Origin: a candidate division Hyd24-12 bacterium UBA5074 | GTDB lineage: Bacteria; Fermentibacterota; Fermentibacteria; Fermentibacterales; Fermentibacteraceae | Length of the DNA: 12,435 nt | Assembly: GCA_002414865.1 (NCBI GenBank) | Contig: DIAQ01000078.1 | Span: 17,974-30,408 of the forward strand | Direction: 5' to 3' | Shown here: positions 6,419 to 12,435 of the stretch, piece after piece | Position numbering within the stretch: the stretch's first letter is position 1 | Layout: each line of letters opens with the position of its first letter | Notes under the pieces: model-generated | The model's database searches: none | Told to the model about the DNA's origin: nothing | The model's input: only the letters and a program-made list of their open reading frames with translations | Program-made: the position numbers and the translations under genes

Positions 6419-7044
6419 AACCCGCCCAGCACTGCGCCGCGCTCTCCGTACAGCGCCAGCATCATCGTAAAGCCTATCTGGCTGAACCCCAGATCCGTCT
6501 CCGCGGCGGGCCAGACCGATGTCTCGACCCCGTCTATCACCGCGGCGTCCGTCTTGAGGTCGAGGAAGGCGCGGCGGTACTCCAGGCGACCGGAGACCGG
6601 ACCGTACATCGTCACCTCGGCGCCTGCGCAGAAACCGAATCCGAGGCTCGATCCGGACGCTTCGACCATCCTGCCGAAGTCATCGGAGCCGCTGTAGTCG
6701 CCGGAGGCGAAGACCGCCCCGGGGCCGGCGAACACGGCGAACCTGTCGAGCAGGTTGGTCCTCGCCACGGGAAACGCGGTCACCACCACGGCCGAGATAT
6801 CCCCATCCCATCCGGTGCCCGGAGAAGCGGACTTGCCGAAGTGCTCGACCCCGAGGGTGAAGCAGACCGGACCCGGCGCGTCGATGTCCACCCTGCCTCC
6901 GTAGGAGCTGCCCGGCGTGAGGAACCTCGACTCGTAGGCGTCCTCCGTGGGAGAGAGGTTCGAGGCCAGGACCCCGGCCCGGACCGACAGCCCTCCGGCC
7001 GCGCACAGCCCGGCGGTCGCGAGGAGCGCGAAGAGGGTCTTCAG
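6415..7044 (-). CDS. Putative small outer-membrane beta-barrel protein, CTG start
   Basis: A 209-residue exported protein of no family I can name. Read from the CTG at 7044, the N-terminus is a textbook signal peptide: Lys2, then the hydrophobic core TLFALLATAGLCAAGGL, with possible cleavage near residues 16-23. The mature part alternates polar and hydrophobic residues with many Gly and aromatic positions (RFAVFAGPGAVFASGDY, SLGFGFCAGAEVTMYG, IGFTMMLALYG). It ends in Phe, as BamA-assembled barrels do. Size suggests an eight-stranded barrel. The first standard start, GTG at 6891, would remove the signal peptide. The CTG overlaps the leuD stop (C-TGA) and has AAGGGGGT 5 nt upstream, so translation is probably coupled to leuD. 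No ATG, GTG or TTG lies between 7044 and 6891 in this frame. Confidence 0.72.
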   Translation of the reverse strand: MKTLFALLATAGLCAAGGLSVRAGVLASNLSPTEDAYESRFLTPGSSYGGRVDIDAPGPVCFTLGVEHFGKSASPGTGWDGDISAVVVTAFPVARTNLLDRFAVFAGPGAVFASGDYSGSDDFGRMVEASGSSLGFGFCAGAEVTMYGPVSGRLEYRRAFLDLKTDAAVIDGVETSVWPAAETDLGFSQIGFTMMLALYGERGAVLGGF

Positions 7045-7538
7045 TTCGGACCCCCTTCCGCGGCGATGGTCGAGGATATGTACTCGAGCAGACCCCCGGC
7101 CTCCAGGATCCGCAGCATCTCGGCGGGCAGTGCGGGGAACGGGAACTCCTTCCCGGCCACTGTGACCAAACCCATCGAGGCATCGACATCGACTTCGTCA
7201 CCAGGTTCGAAAGCCTCTACGGCGGCGGGGCATTCGACCAGGAGCAGGCCCTGGTTTATGGCGCTGCGGTAGAAGATCCTGGAGAACGATCCGGCGATGA
7301 CGGCCTTCACTCCCACGAATTTGAGGCCGAGCGACGGCTGCTCCCGGCTGGAGCCGCACCCGAAGTTGGCCCCTGCCATGATGAAGTCACCCGGGCGCAC
7401 GGCGGATGCGAAGGAGGGGTCGAGATCCTCCAGCAGGTGCTCCCGGATCTCGGGTCCCGTGGAGCAGCTGTAGGTGTACTTGCCAGGGAAGAGCAGATCG
7501 GTGTTGATGTCGTCCTGGGGATATGAGAAGACGGCCAT
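7041..7538 (-). CDS. LeuD-type hydro-lyase small subunit
   Basis: A 165-residue small (swivelling) subunit of the aconitase-family isopropylmalate dehydratase / homoaconitase group. Hallmarks are DDINTDLLFPGKY (9-21), GANFGCGSSREQ (56-67) and GSFSRIFYRSAINQGLLLVE (83-102). It works with the LeuC-like subunit encoded just upstream (1-nt gap). The substrate-contacting loop after the FPG motif reads YTYS (21-24), whereas I recall YLRT for authentic isopropylmalate isomerases, so the substrate may differ. No other leucine-pathway gene (leuA, leuB) is in the window. For this reason I do not give the symbol leuD as certain. Its stop overlaps the CTG start of the outer-membrane gene. Confidence 0.9.
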   Translation of the reverse strand: MAVFSYPQDDINTDLLFPGKYTYSCSTGPEIREHLLEDLDPSFASAVRPGDFIMAGANFGCGSSREQPSLGLKFVGVKAVIAGSFSRIFYRSAINQGLLLVECPAAVEAFEPGDEVDVDASMGLVTVAGKEFPFPALPAEMLRILEAGGLLEYISSTIAAEGGPN

Positions 7539-7539
7539 C

Positions 7540-8796
7540 TCAGACCACCTCCCTGGGATCCGTTATCTCCCCTGTGACGGCCGAGGCAGCCGCGGTCTCG
7601 GGGGAGCAGAGATAGATCTCGGAGTCCTTCTCGCCCATTCTGCCCCGGAAGTTCCGGTTGGCGGTCGAAAGGCATCTCTCGCCCGGGGCGAGGACTCCCT
7701 GGTGGGCTCCGAGGCAGGGTCCGCAACCGGGAGGTATGACCGTTCCCCCGGCCTCGACGAGCACCTGGAGGATGCCCTCGTTCATGCACCTGAGCATGAC
7801 CTCTCGCGAAGCCGGAGCCACCAGCAGCCTGGTGCGCGGGGACACCTTCCGCCCCTTCAAGAGGCCTGCGGCCGCGGCGAAGTCCTCATACCTGCCGTTG
7901 GTGCAGGTGCCCAGGAGCACCTGGTCCACCGGAGTCGCCGGCAGCTCGGACACCGGCACCGCATCGTCCACGGCATGCGGCCGGGCGACCATGGGGACTA
8001 TCGAGCCGAGATCGTACTCGAGGGTCCTGGAAAACGGGGCGTCGAAGTCGCTCCACAGGGTGCCCGTGCAGCTCGCGCCCCTGTCCTGGAAGAACTCCCT
8101 GGTCCGGCCGTCGGCGGGGAAGACGGCTATCTTGGCGCCCATCTCGACGCCCATGTTGGCAACCGTCATCCGCTCGGATATCCTGAGGGACGAAACGCCC
8201 GGGCCGTGGTACTCCACGGCCATGTAGTTGGCTCCGTCGGCGCCCACATCGCCGATTATCCTGAGCACCAGGTCCTTGGCCGACACGCGGCTCCGGAGCC
8301 CGCCCGCCAGGTCGATGCATATCGAATCGGGGACGCGCAGCCAGGTCCGCCCGGTTATCCAGAGGCCGGCCGCCTCGGTCCTGTCGATCCCGGTGGCGAA
8401 GGAGTTGAATGCGCCATATGTGCATGTGTGGCTATCGCTTCCCACCACAAGGCTCCCGGGGGGGCAGAGGCCCATCTCGGGGACCACCTGGTGGCAGATG
8501 CCGGTGCCCATCTCATAGAAATTCGCTATCCCCTGCGTCCGGGCGAACTGCCTGATCCTGCTCTGCGCCGCGGCGTCCCTGCCCGTGTCGGCGGGAATGA
8601 CATGGTCGAGCACGATCGCGATCCTGTCGGGATGACGCACCCTCCCGCCCGGGACCGTGGCCTCGAACTTGGCGATGATCGCCGCGCTGTTGTCATGGGT
8701 GAGGACGATGTCCGGTTCGACGAAGACTATCTCGCCGGGGACGACTTCTCGCCCTGCCGCCCTGCCCAGGACCTTCATGGCAAAAGTCCTGCCCAC
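7540..8796 (-). CDS. LeuC-type hydro-lyase large subunit (4Fe-4S)
   Basis: A 418-residue large catalytic subunit of the isopropylmalate dehydratase / homoaconitase family, dehydrating and rehydrating a 2- or 3-hydroxy acid. Cluster ligands are Cys298 (LLGTCTNGR), Cys358 and Cys361 (PPGCGPCLGAHQG). The GSDSHTCTYGA motif lies at 119-129. The start is placed at GTG 8796, which has AAGGAG four nt upstream and gives GRTFAMKVLGRAAG, aligning with the usual GMTLAEKIL-type N-terminus and the normal length of about 418. A GTG at 8835 would add 13 unrelated residues. The four-iron cluster and lack of an N-terminal partner domain mark the two-subunit form. It is divergent from the FAD-oxidoreductase gene. 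Substrate is unproven: isopropylmalate, homoaconitate and dimethylmalate are options. Confidence 0.92.
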   Translation of the reverse strand: MGRTFAMKVLGRAAGREVVPGEIVFVEPDIVLTHDNSAAIIAKFEATVPGGRVRHPDRIAIVLDHVIPADTGRDAAAQSRIRQFARTQGIANFYEMGTGICHQVVPEMGLCPPGSLVVGSDSHTCTYGAFNSFATGIDRTEAAGLWITGRTWLRVPDSICIDLAGGLRSRVSAKDLVLRIIGDVGADGANYMAVEYHGPGVSSLRISERMTVANMGVEMGAKIAVFPADGRTREFFQDRGASCTGTLWSDFDAPFSRTLEYDLGSIVPMVARPHAVDDAVPVSELPATPVDQVLLGTCTNGRYEDFAAAAGLLKGRKVSPRTRLLVAPASREVMLRCMNEGILQVLVEAGGTVIPPGCGPCLGAHQGVLAPGERCLSTANRNFRGRMGEKDSEIYLCSPETAAASAVTGEITDPREVV

Positions 8797-8888
8797 GGCG
8801 CTCCTTCCGGGAAGAGGATGCTGCTTGCTGCACACTTTCAGTATTCTACTAATAACACTTCGGCGGGTTCCCTTCCAGGAGGCGGTGC
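8797..8888. promoter_or_regulatory. Divergent intergenic region, probable back-to-back promoters
   Basis: This 92-bp gap separates the leuC-like gene (minus) from the FAD-oxidoreductase gene (plus). It holds the only AT-rich patch nearby, TATTCTACTAATAACAC at 8842-8858. That patch offers TAGAAT on the minus strand (8848-8843) and ACTAAT on the plus strand (8848-8853) as -10 candidates; no convincing -35 accompanies either. The AAGGAG for leuC (8801-8806, minus) and AGGAGG for the FAD gene (8877-8882, plus) are clear. Confidence 0.5.
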
Positions 8889-10364
8889 TTGAGGCTGATC
8901 ACCGGGCGAGGCGAGGTCGAGAGGTTGGCGGCGGACATGTTGACCGACGAGTCCAGGCTCTCGGGCGCGGGATGCAACGAGGCCGCCTGGCCGGAGAGCG
9001 CCCTCGAGGCGGCGCAGTACATCTCGGGGCCGGCCTCCGCGCGCGGCATCACGATCTCCGGCGGACGGACGGGCATCGTGGGTGGCGCTGTTCCGGACGG
9101 AGGCCCCGTCATCTCCACCGGGCTCATGGGCTGGCTCGCTGAAGGCGACAGGCCCGGATCCCTGACCGCGGGACCCGGCCTCCAGCTCAAGGCTCTCAGG
9201 GAGCATATCTCGAGGAACATGCCGGGCTGGTTCTTCCCGCCCGATCCCACCGAGGACACGGCGACGATAGGAGGGATGGCGGCCACCGATGCCTCCGGCT
9301 CGGACAGCTACCTCTACGGCTCCACCCGGAGGTGGGTGTCCGGCCTGGAAGCGGTCCTCCCGGGCGGCAGGATAATCCGCGTCCGGAGGGGGGAGCACCT
9401 GTTCGGCCCTGACGGCTGCTGCTCGCACCCCGCGGTGGGCACCATGAGGATGGCCGTCCCGCAGGGTCCCGCCCGCGAGAAGGATGCCGCCGGCTACTGG
9501 ATGCGCCCTGGCATGGACCTGGTCGATCTGCTGGTGGGCTCGGAGGGGACCCTGTGCCTGATCACCACCCTGGACCTGGTGCTCGAGAGGGAGCCCGAAG
9601 GGCTGCTGTCGATAGCAGCCTTCTGCGACGAGGCCGCCGCGGCATGGCAGCTCATCCCGGACCTGCGCGGATGCGGGAGGCGCCTGCGCGCACTGGAGTT
9701 CATGGACGACAGATGCCTCTCGCTGCTCAGGGAGCGCCCTGCGGAGGGAGCCCCGGTGCCCCCTCCCGGGGCCTCTGCCGCCGTCATCTGGCGGGTCGAG
9801 GCTTCCGCATCGGAGATGGACGGGGTCCTGGAGGAGATGTCCGGCATCCTGGAGAATGCGCGGGGGCAGGATGCGTGGGTGGGCTCGGAACCGGCCTCGC
9901 AGGAGAGGATAAGGCTGTTCAGGCATTCGCTCCCCGAGGCCGTGAACTCGTCCGTGGCCTCCTCGAAGCGATCCTGCCCCGGCGTGGTCAAGCTCGGATC
10001 CGACGCCGCCGTGCCGGTCGAATCGCTGCCTTCGTACTACGCGGAGATGCGCGCCGCGCTGGAGGGAAGCGGCCTCGACTTCGTGATCTTCGGGCACGCA
10101 GGGCAGGGCCATCTCCATGCCAATGTCATGCCGTCGGACGAGGCGGGGATGGACGAGGGCAGGGCGATCATGGACCGCATCGCCCGGATGGCGGTCGGCT
10201 TCGGCGGGACGGTTTCTGCCGAGCACGGGCTGGGAAGGCTCAAGGCCCACCAGCTGGGGTTCATGTATGGAGCGCGCGAGCTGGAGGCGATGGCCGGACT
10301 CCGCAGGCTCTTCGATCCGGAGGGGGCCCTGTCGCCGGCCATACCGTGGGGCAGGACTCCTTGA
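8889..10364 (+). CDS. FAD-linked oxidoreductase, GlcD / D-lactate dehydrogenase-like
   Basis: A 491-residue flavoprotein of the PCMH/VAO class that probably oxidises a D-2-hydroxy acid to the 2-oxo acid. The FAD-binding domain (about 30-235) shows ISGGRTGIVGGAVPDGG (56-72), FFPPDPTEDTATIGGMAATD (115-134), YGSTRRWVSGLEAVLPGG (143-160) and LLVGSEGTL (214-222). The FAD-oxidase C-terminal domain carries the metal-binding motifs FGHAGQGHLH (401-410) and SAEHGLGRLK (443-452), and ends LFDPEGALSP. The start is TTG at 8889 with a perfect AGGAGG 6 nt upstream. No Fe-S domain, GlcE/GlcF or electron-transfer flavoprotein gene lies beside it, so its electron acceptor is unknown. D-lactate, glycolate and D-2-hydroxyglutarate are all plausible substrates. 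Confidence 0.9.
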   Translation: MRLITGRGEVERLAADMLTDESRLSGAGCNEAAWPESALEAAQYISGPASARGITISGGRTGIVGGAVPDGGPVISTGLMGWLAEGDRPGSLTAGPGLQLKALREHISRNMPGWFFPPDPTEDTATIGGMAATDASGSDSYLYGSTRRWVSGLEAVLPGGRIIRVRRGEHLFGPDGCCSHPAVGTMRMAVPQGPAREKDAAGYWMRPGMDLVDLLVGSEGTLCLITTLDLVLEREPEGLLSIAAFCDEAAAAWQLIPDLRGCGRRLRALEFMDDRCLSLLRERPAEGAPVPPPGASAAVIWRVEASASEMDGVLEEMSGILENARGQDAWVGSEPASQERIRLFRHSLPEAVNSSVASSKRSCPGVVKLGSDAAVPVESLPSYYAEMRAALEGSGLDFVIFGHAGQGHLHANVMPSDEAGMDEGRAIMDRIARMAVGFGGTVSAEHGLGRLKAHQLGFMYGARELEAMAGLRRLFDPEGALSPAIPWGRTP

Positions 10365-10388
10365 CAATCGGAGCCCCGGAGGCACAAT
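10361..10388 (+). promoter_or_regulatory. Sigma-70-like promoter for the zinc-finger membrane gene
   Basis: A consensus TTGACA (10361-10366) is followed by a 16-nt spacer and CACAAT (10383-10388, four of six matches). The -35 box contains the TGA stop (10362-10364) of the FAD-oxidoreductase gene. The predicted start near 10395 would leave a leader of only about 10-12 nt before the TTG start at 10407. Confidence 0.55.
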
Positions 10389-10406
10389 ATCGCATGGGGG
10401 TGGAAG

Positions 10407-10817
10407 TTGGCAGGCGATAACAGCGTATTCTGCGACGTGTGCTCGAGGGGCGTCATGCTCAACTGGGAGCACATATACCGCTGCCGCCTCTGCAGCAAGC
10501 ACGTCTGCCGCGACTGCTTCGACGCCGAACTGAAACTCTGCATCGACTGCAGGTCCCTTCTCGAGCGCAACCGCGAGCTCGAGGCCCTGCAGACTGCCCG
10601 CGCTCCGCAGGGTACGCCGGAATCCCGGAAGGCCGATCTGAGAGCGCGCCGGCTCAGCGCCCTGAAATGGGTGGTCCTGGGCCCTCTGCTGATATTCGCC
10701 GCAACCGGGCTGCTCTGGCTGATCTATCCCAAGACAGTGTTCTGGTTCACAATCGCGCTCGTACACTCTCTGATGTCGATATTCGCGGGCCTCGTGCGCT
10801 ATCCCTGGAAGGGCTAG
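10407..10817 (+). CDS. Membrane protein with FYVE/RING-like zinc module
   Basis: A 136-residue protein of no family I can name. Eight cysteines at 9, 12, 26, 29, 34, 37, 45 and 48 give CxxC-x13-CxxC-x4-CxxC-x7-CxxC, the spacing of a two-zinc cross-brace. The core HIYRCRLCSKHVCRDCF resembles the basic RHHCRxCGxxxCxxC signature of FYVE domains. A charged linker (49-85) follows. Two membrane segments come next, about 87-107 (KWVVLGPLLIFAATGLLWLI) and 110-131 (TVFWFTIALVHSLMSIFAGL), arranged as a hairpin that would leave both ends in the cytoplasm. The start is TTG at 10407 after GGGGGTGG; an ATG at 10394 is out of frame. It has its own likely promoter and its stop shares CTAG with the converging malic enzyme gene. 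Confidence 0.78.
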   Translation: MAGDNSVFCDVCSRGVMLNWEHIYRCRLCSKHVCRDCFDAELKLCIDCRSLLERNRELEALQTARAPQGTPESRKADLRARRLSALKWVVLGPLLIFAATGLLWLIYPKTVFWFTIALVHSLMSIFAGLVRYPWKG

Positions 10818-12277
10818 GAGAGCTCCGCCCTCCCCTTCCCCCCGAGCCCGTCGAGCGTTTCCCTCAAAGCCTTCTCGATCATCGACCGGGGCACCCGTTC
10901 CACCGCTCCCGAGTCCGCAAGGGCGTCGCAGGCCCGCCTGACCGATGCGATGCTCTCCGCGGTCTCCCGGGCCACCGAGTCCGGATCGACCGGCTTCCTA
11001 GCCAGGCCTTCGGCAGCGGCCTCCGCCGCCACCGCCGCCGCCACCGCCGGCGCCACCTCCAGGTCGTCCACCCCGGGAAGGATCCGTTCCCTCGAGATCC
11101 CGCCGCGCGCCGCGCAGCCCGCCAGGGCACGCGATGCCGAGATGGCCATGCCGTCGGAGATGCCCTTTGCTCTTGCCGCGAGGGCGCCCTTCAGGATGCC
11201 GGGGAAGGCCAGCGCGTTGTTCACCTGGTTGGGGAAGTCCCCCCTGCCCGTGGCCGCGACAGCGGCTCCGGCCTCCAGTGCCTCCGCCGGATAGATCTCG
11301 GGGACGGGGTTGGCGAGCGAGAAGACTATCGAGTCCCGGGACATCCGCGCTATCCATTCCTTCGGAACGGCACCGGGACCCGGCCGCGATGCGGCGACAA
11401 GCACGTCGGCGCCCTCCAGCGCGAGCGCGGGGGTCGCGAAGGGCCTGGTCATCCTGCACAGCTCCCTGTGCCATTCCCATCCGTCCCCCTCGTACCTTGC
11501 GGAGCGCTCCGGACAGAGAGGGCCTCCGCTGTCGAAGAGCGAGATGTTGCGGGCCTGCGCCCCCGCGGCAAGGATCAGCCGGGCGGTCGTGGAGTTGGAG
11601 GCTCCTGAGCCCAGGAAGACCACCCTGGCCTCTTCGAGCCGCCTCCCCGTGACCTCGAGGGCGTTGATGAGCCCTGCGAGCGTCACGCAGGCCGTCCCCT
11701 GCGCGTCGTCGTGCCAGACCGGGATGTCGAGCCTGTTCTGCAGCATGGACAGCACCCTGTAGCAGACGGGCTGGGAGATGTCCTCGAGGTTCACGGCCCC
11801 GAAGGAAGGCGCGAGCGCGGCCACCGTATCCACGATCATCGAAGAGTCCGAGCGCCCCTCCCCGTCCCTCGTGTCCAGGCAGAGAGGCACCGCGTCGAAA
11901 CCCCCGAGGAGCTTCATGAGCATGGCCTTGCCCTCCATGACGCCCATGCCTCCGGGAGGAGTGCAGTCCCCGTCTCCCAGCACCCTCGTGGAATCCGTCA
12001 CGATGGCGACCCGGGAACCCCTGCCCGTCAGCTCGAACGACTCGTCGCCGTCGGCCCTTATGGCGCGCGATACAGCGGAGACGCCGGGGGTGTACCAGAC
12101 CGAGAGCCAGCCCGCATCGACCGGGAGAGCCGCCGGGAGGATCGTGAGCTTGGAGCCGGCTCCGCGATGGGCGAGGAGGGCGAGCCTGTAGAGGAAATCC
12201 GTTCTCGCCGACGCGGCAGAGTCGCCCGCGGCTGCATCTATCTCTGCGAAGGCGCGCTCGAGCCGGCCGTCCATCAT
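10814..12277 (-). CDS. Malic enzyme (oxaloacetate-decarboxylating), divergent
   Basis: A 487-residue NAD(P)-dependent malic enzyme converting malate to pyruvate and CO2. Catalytic landmarks are WYTPGV (Tyr62), the lysine of VMEGKAMLMK (Lys117), metal ligands in VNLEDISQP (Glu165, Asp166) and in HDDAQGTA (189-196), the nucleotide-binding GSGAS (223-227), SLANPVPEI (about 320-328) and GRGDFPNQVNNALAFPGI. The usual HDDQHGTA is changed to HDDAQGTA, and the usual GAGAAG-type loop to GSGASNS. A long Ala/Val-rich stretch near residue 408-423 comes from a GCC/GCG run. The ATG at 12277 overlaps the fumarase stop (ATGA) and has GGAGG about 5 nt upstream. Cofactor preference (NAD or NADP) cannot be read safely. 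The pairing with fumarase gives fumarate to malate to pyruvate. Confidence 0.93.
   Translation of the reverse strand: MMDGRLERAFAEIDAAAGDSAASARTDFLYRLALLAHRGAGSKLTILPAALPVDAGWLSVWYTPGVSAVSRAIRADGDESFELTGRGSRVAIVTDSTRVLGDGDCTPPGGMGVMEGKAMLMKLLGGFDAVPLCLDTRDGEGRSDSSMIVDTVAALAPSFGAVNLEDISQPVCYRVLSMLQNRLDIPVWHDDAQGTACVTLAGLINALEVTGRRLEEARVVFLGSGASNSTTARLILAAGAQARNISLFDSGGPLCPERSARYEGDGWEWHRELCRMTRPFATPALALEGADVLVAASRPGPGAVPKEWIARMSRDSIVFSLANPVPEIYPAEALEAGAAVAATGRGDFPNQVNNALAFPGILKGALAARAKGISDGMAISASRALAGCAARGGISRERILPGVDDLEVAPAVAAAVAAEAAAEGLARKPVDPDSVARETAESIASVRRACDALADSGAVERVPRSMIEKALRETLDGLGGKGRAELS
11023..11054. repeat. GCC/GCA-type triplet run inside malic enzyme
   Basis: About 32 bases of near-perfect CCG/CCA triplets encode the VAPAVAAAVAAEAAAE stretch of the malic enzyme on the minus strand. 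It keeps the reading frame and probably forms an alanine-rich helix. It is a place where slippage or sequencing error could change length by threes. Confidence 0.6.
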
Positions 12278-12435
12278 CCCGACCTCCCCGGGGCGAACAT
12301 GGTCCGTCCTTCGGTGTCTATGCCCACGAAGGCCGGGAAATCCTCCACCTCCAGGAGCATCACGGCTTCCGGGCCCAGGTCGGGCCATGCCAGGATGCCC
12401 GCGGAGGCCACCCGGACCGCGTAAAGGGCGCCCGC
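12274..12435 (-). CDS. Class I fumarate hydratase beta subunit, C-terminal end (partial)
   Basis: Only the last 53 residues lie in the window; the gene continues beyond base 12435. The segment ALYAVRVASAGILAWPDLGP followed by EAVMLLEVEDFPAFVGIDTEG matches the end of the beta (C-terminal) subunit of two-subunit, Fe-S class I fumarase, which usually reads like AALYAKRVK, then WPELGPEAVWRLEVEDFP. Class I tartrate dehydratase shares this fold, but the malic enzyme that follows favours fumarase. It would hydrate fumarate to malate together with an alpha subunit presumably encoded upstream. Its stop overlaps the malic enzyme start (ATGA, 12274-12277), so the two are translationally coupled. Confidence 0.88.
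   Translation of the reverse strand, partial: AGALYAVRVASAGILAWPDLGPEAVMLLEVEDFPAFVGIDTEGRTMFAPGRSG

Noticed and set aside
7474..8892. A 472-codon plus-strand frame antisense to the LeuC-type gene
   Set aside because: The minus strand carries all three cluster cysteines and normal family length; the plus-strand product has no family features.
8838..10766. A 642-codon open frame on the minus strand, antisense to the FAD oxidoreductase and the start of the zinc-finger gene
   Set aside because: Its product is rich in Arg, Pro, His and Gly and matches no family. It is the expected GC-rich shadow of a well-supported flavoprotein with a perfect Shine-Dalgarno.
12279..12388. An N-terminal extension of malic enzyme to 12388
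   Set aside because: That stretch encodes the fumarase beta C-terminus in another frame. The ATG at 12277 has a Shine-Dalgarno and aligns with family N-termini.
1..12435. CRISPR arrays, insertion sequences, phage or integron features
   Set aside because: I found no direct-repeat arrays, transposase or integrase motifs, or flanking inverted repeats. The tRNA-Thr is flanked by normal chromosomal genes with no partial tRNA copy in the window.

Overview
The window is a gene-dense, GC-rich stretch of a bacterial chromosome. I cannot place it in a named phylum. A signal-peptide-bearing protein that looks like a small outer-membrane beta-barrel, ending in Phe, points to a diderm. Oxygen-sensitive type Fe-S hydro-lyases (a LeuC/LeuD pair and a split class I fumarase beta subunit) beside a malic enzyme fit an anaerobic or fermentative lifestyle. 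Several start codons are TTG, GTG or apparently CTG, and AGG is a common arginine codon, so many true starts do not sit at ATG. There is no sign of phage, insertion sequences, CRISPR or integrons. The window looks like core chromosome of an uncultured lineage whose proteins often diverge from their families.

Left part (plus strand, 41-2167): a three-gene cluster encodes a DUF2089 zinc-ribbon/HTH protein, an 85-residue membrane protein and a SHOCT-like/DUF4097-type protein. It is closed by a perfect 15-bp hairpin. Next comes a YchF-family protein whose C-terminal TGS-type domain is intact but whose GTPase motifs are eroded.

Centre (minus strand, 8796 down to 2189): leuC-like, leuD-like, a putative outer-membrane protein, tRNA-Thr(CGT) with encoded CCA, glmM, glmS and a YihY/BrkB membrane protein, all on one strand with tiny gaps or overlaps. 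A good sigma-70-like promoter sits just ahead of the tRNA and splits the run into two likely units. GlmM and GlmS catalyse successive steps from fructose-6-phosphate to glucosamine-1-phosphate for cell-envelope synthesis. Only 17 nt separate the tRNA 3' end from the glmM start.

Right part: an FAD-linked GlcD/D-lactate-dehydrogenase-like oxidoreductase is divergent from leuC. It is followed by a membrane protein with an N-terminal FYVE/RING-like eight-cysteine zinc module, which has its own promoter. Converging on that gene is a minus-strand operon of fumarase beta subunit (cut by the window edge) and malic enzyme, a fumarate-to-malate-to-pyruvate route.

The most unusual items are the degenerate YchF paralogue, the FYVE-like membrane protein, the DUF2089/membrane/SHOCT-like cluster with a helical motif shared by two of its proteins, the apparent CTG start of the outer-membrane protein, the tRNA-led glmM-glmS operon, and two promoters whose -35 box contains the stop codon of the gene before.
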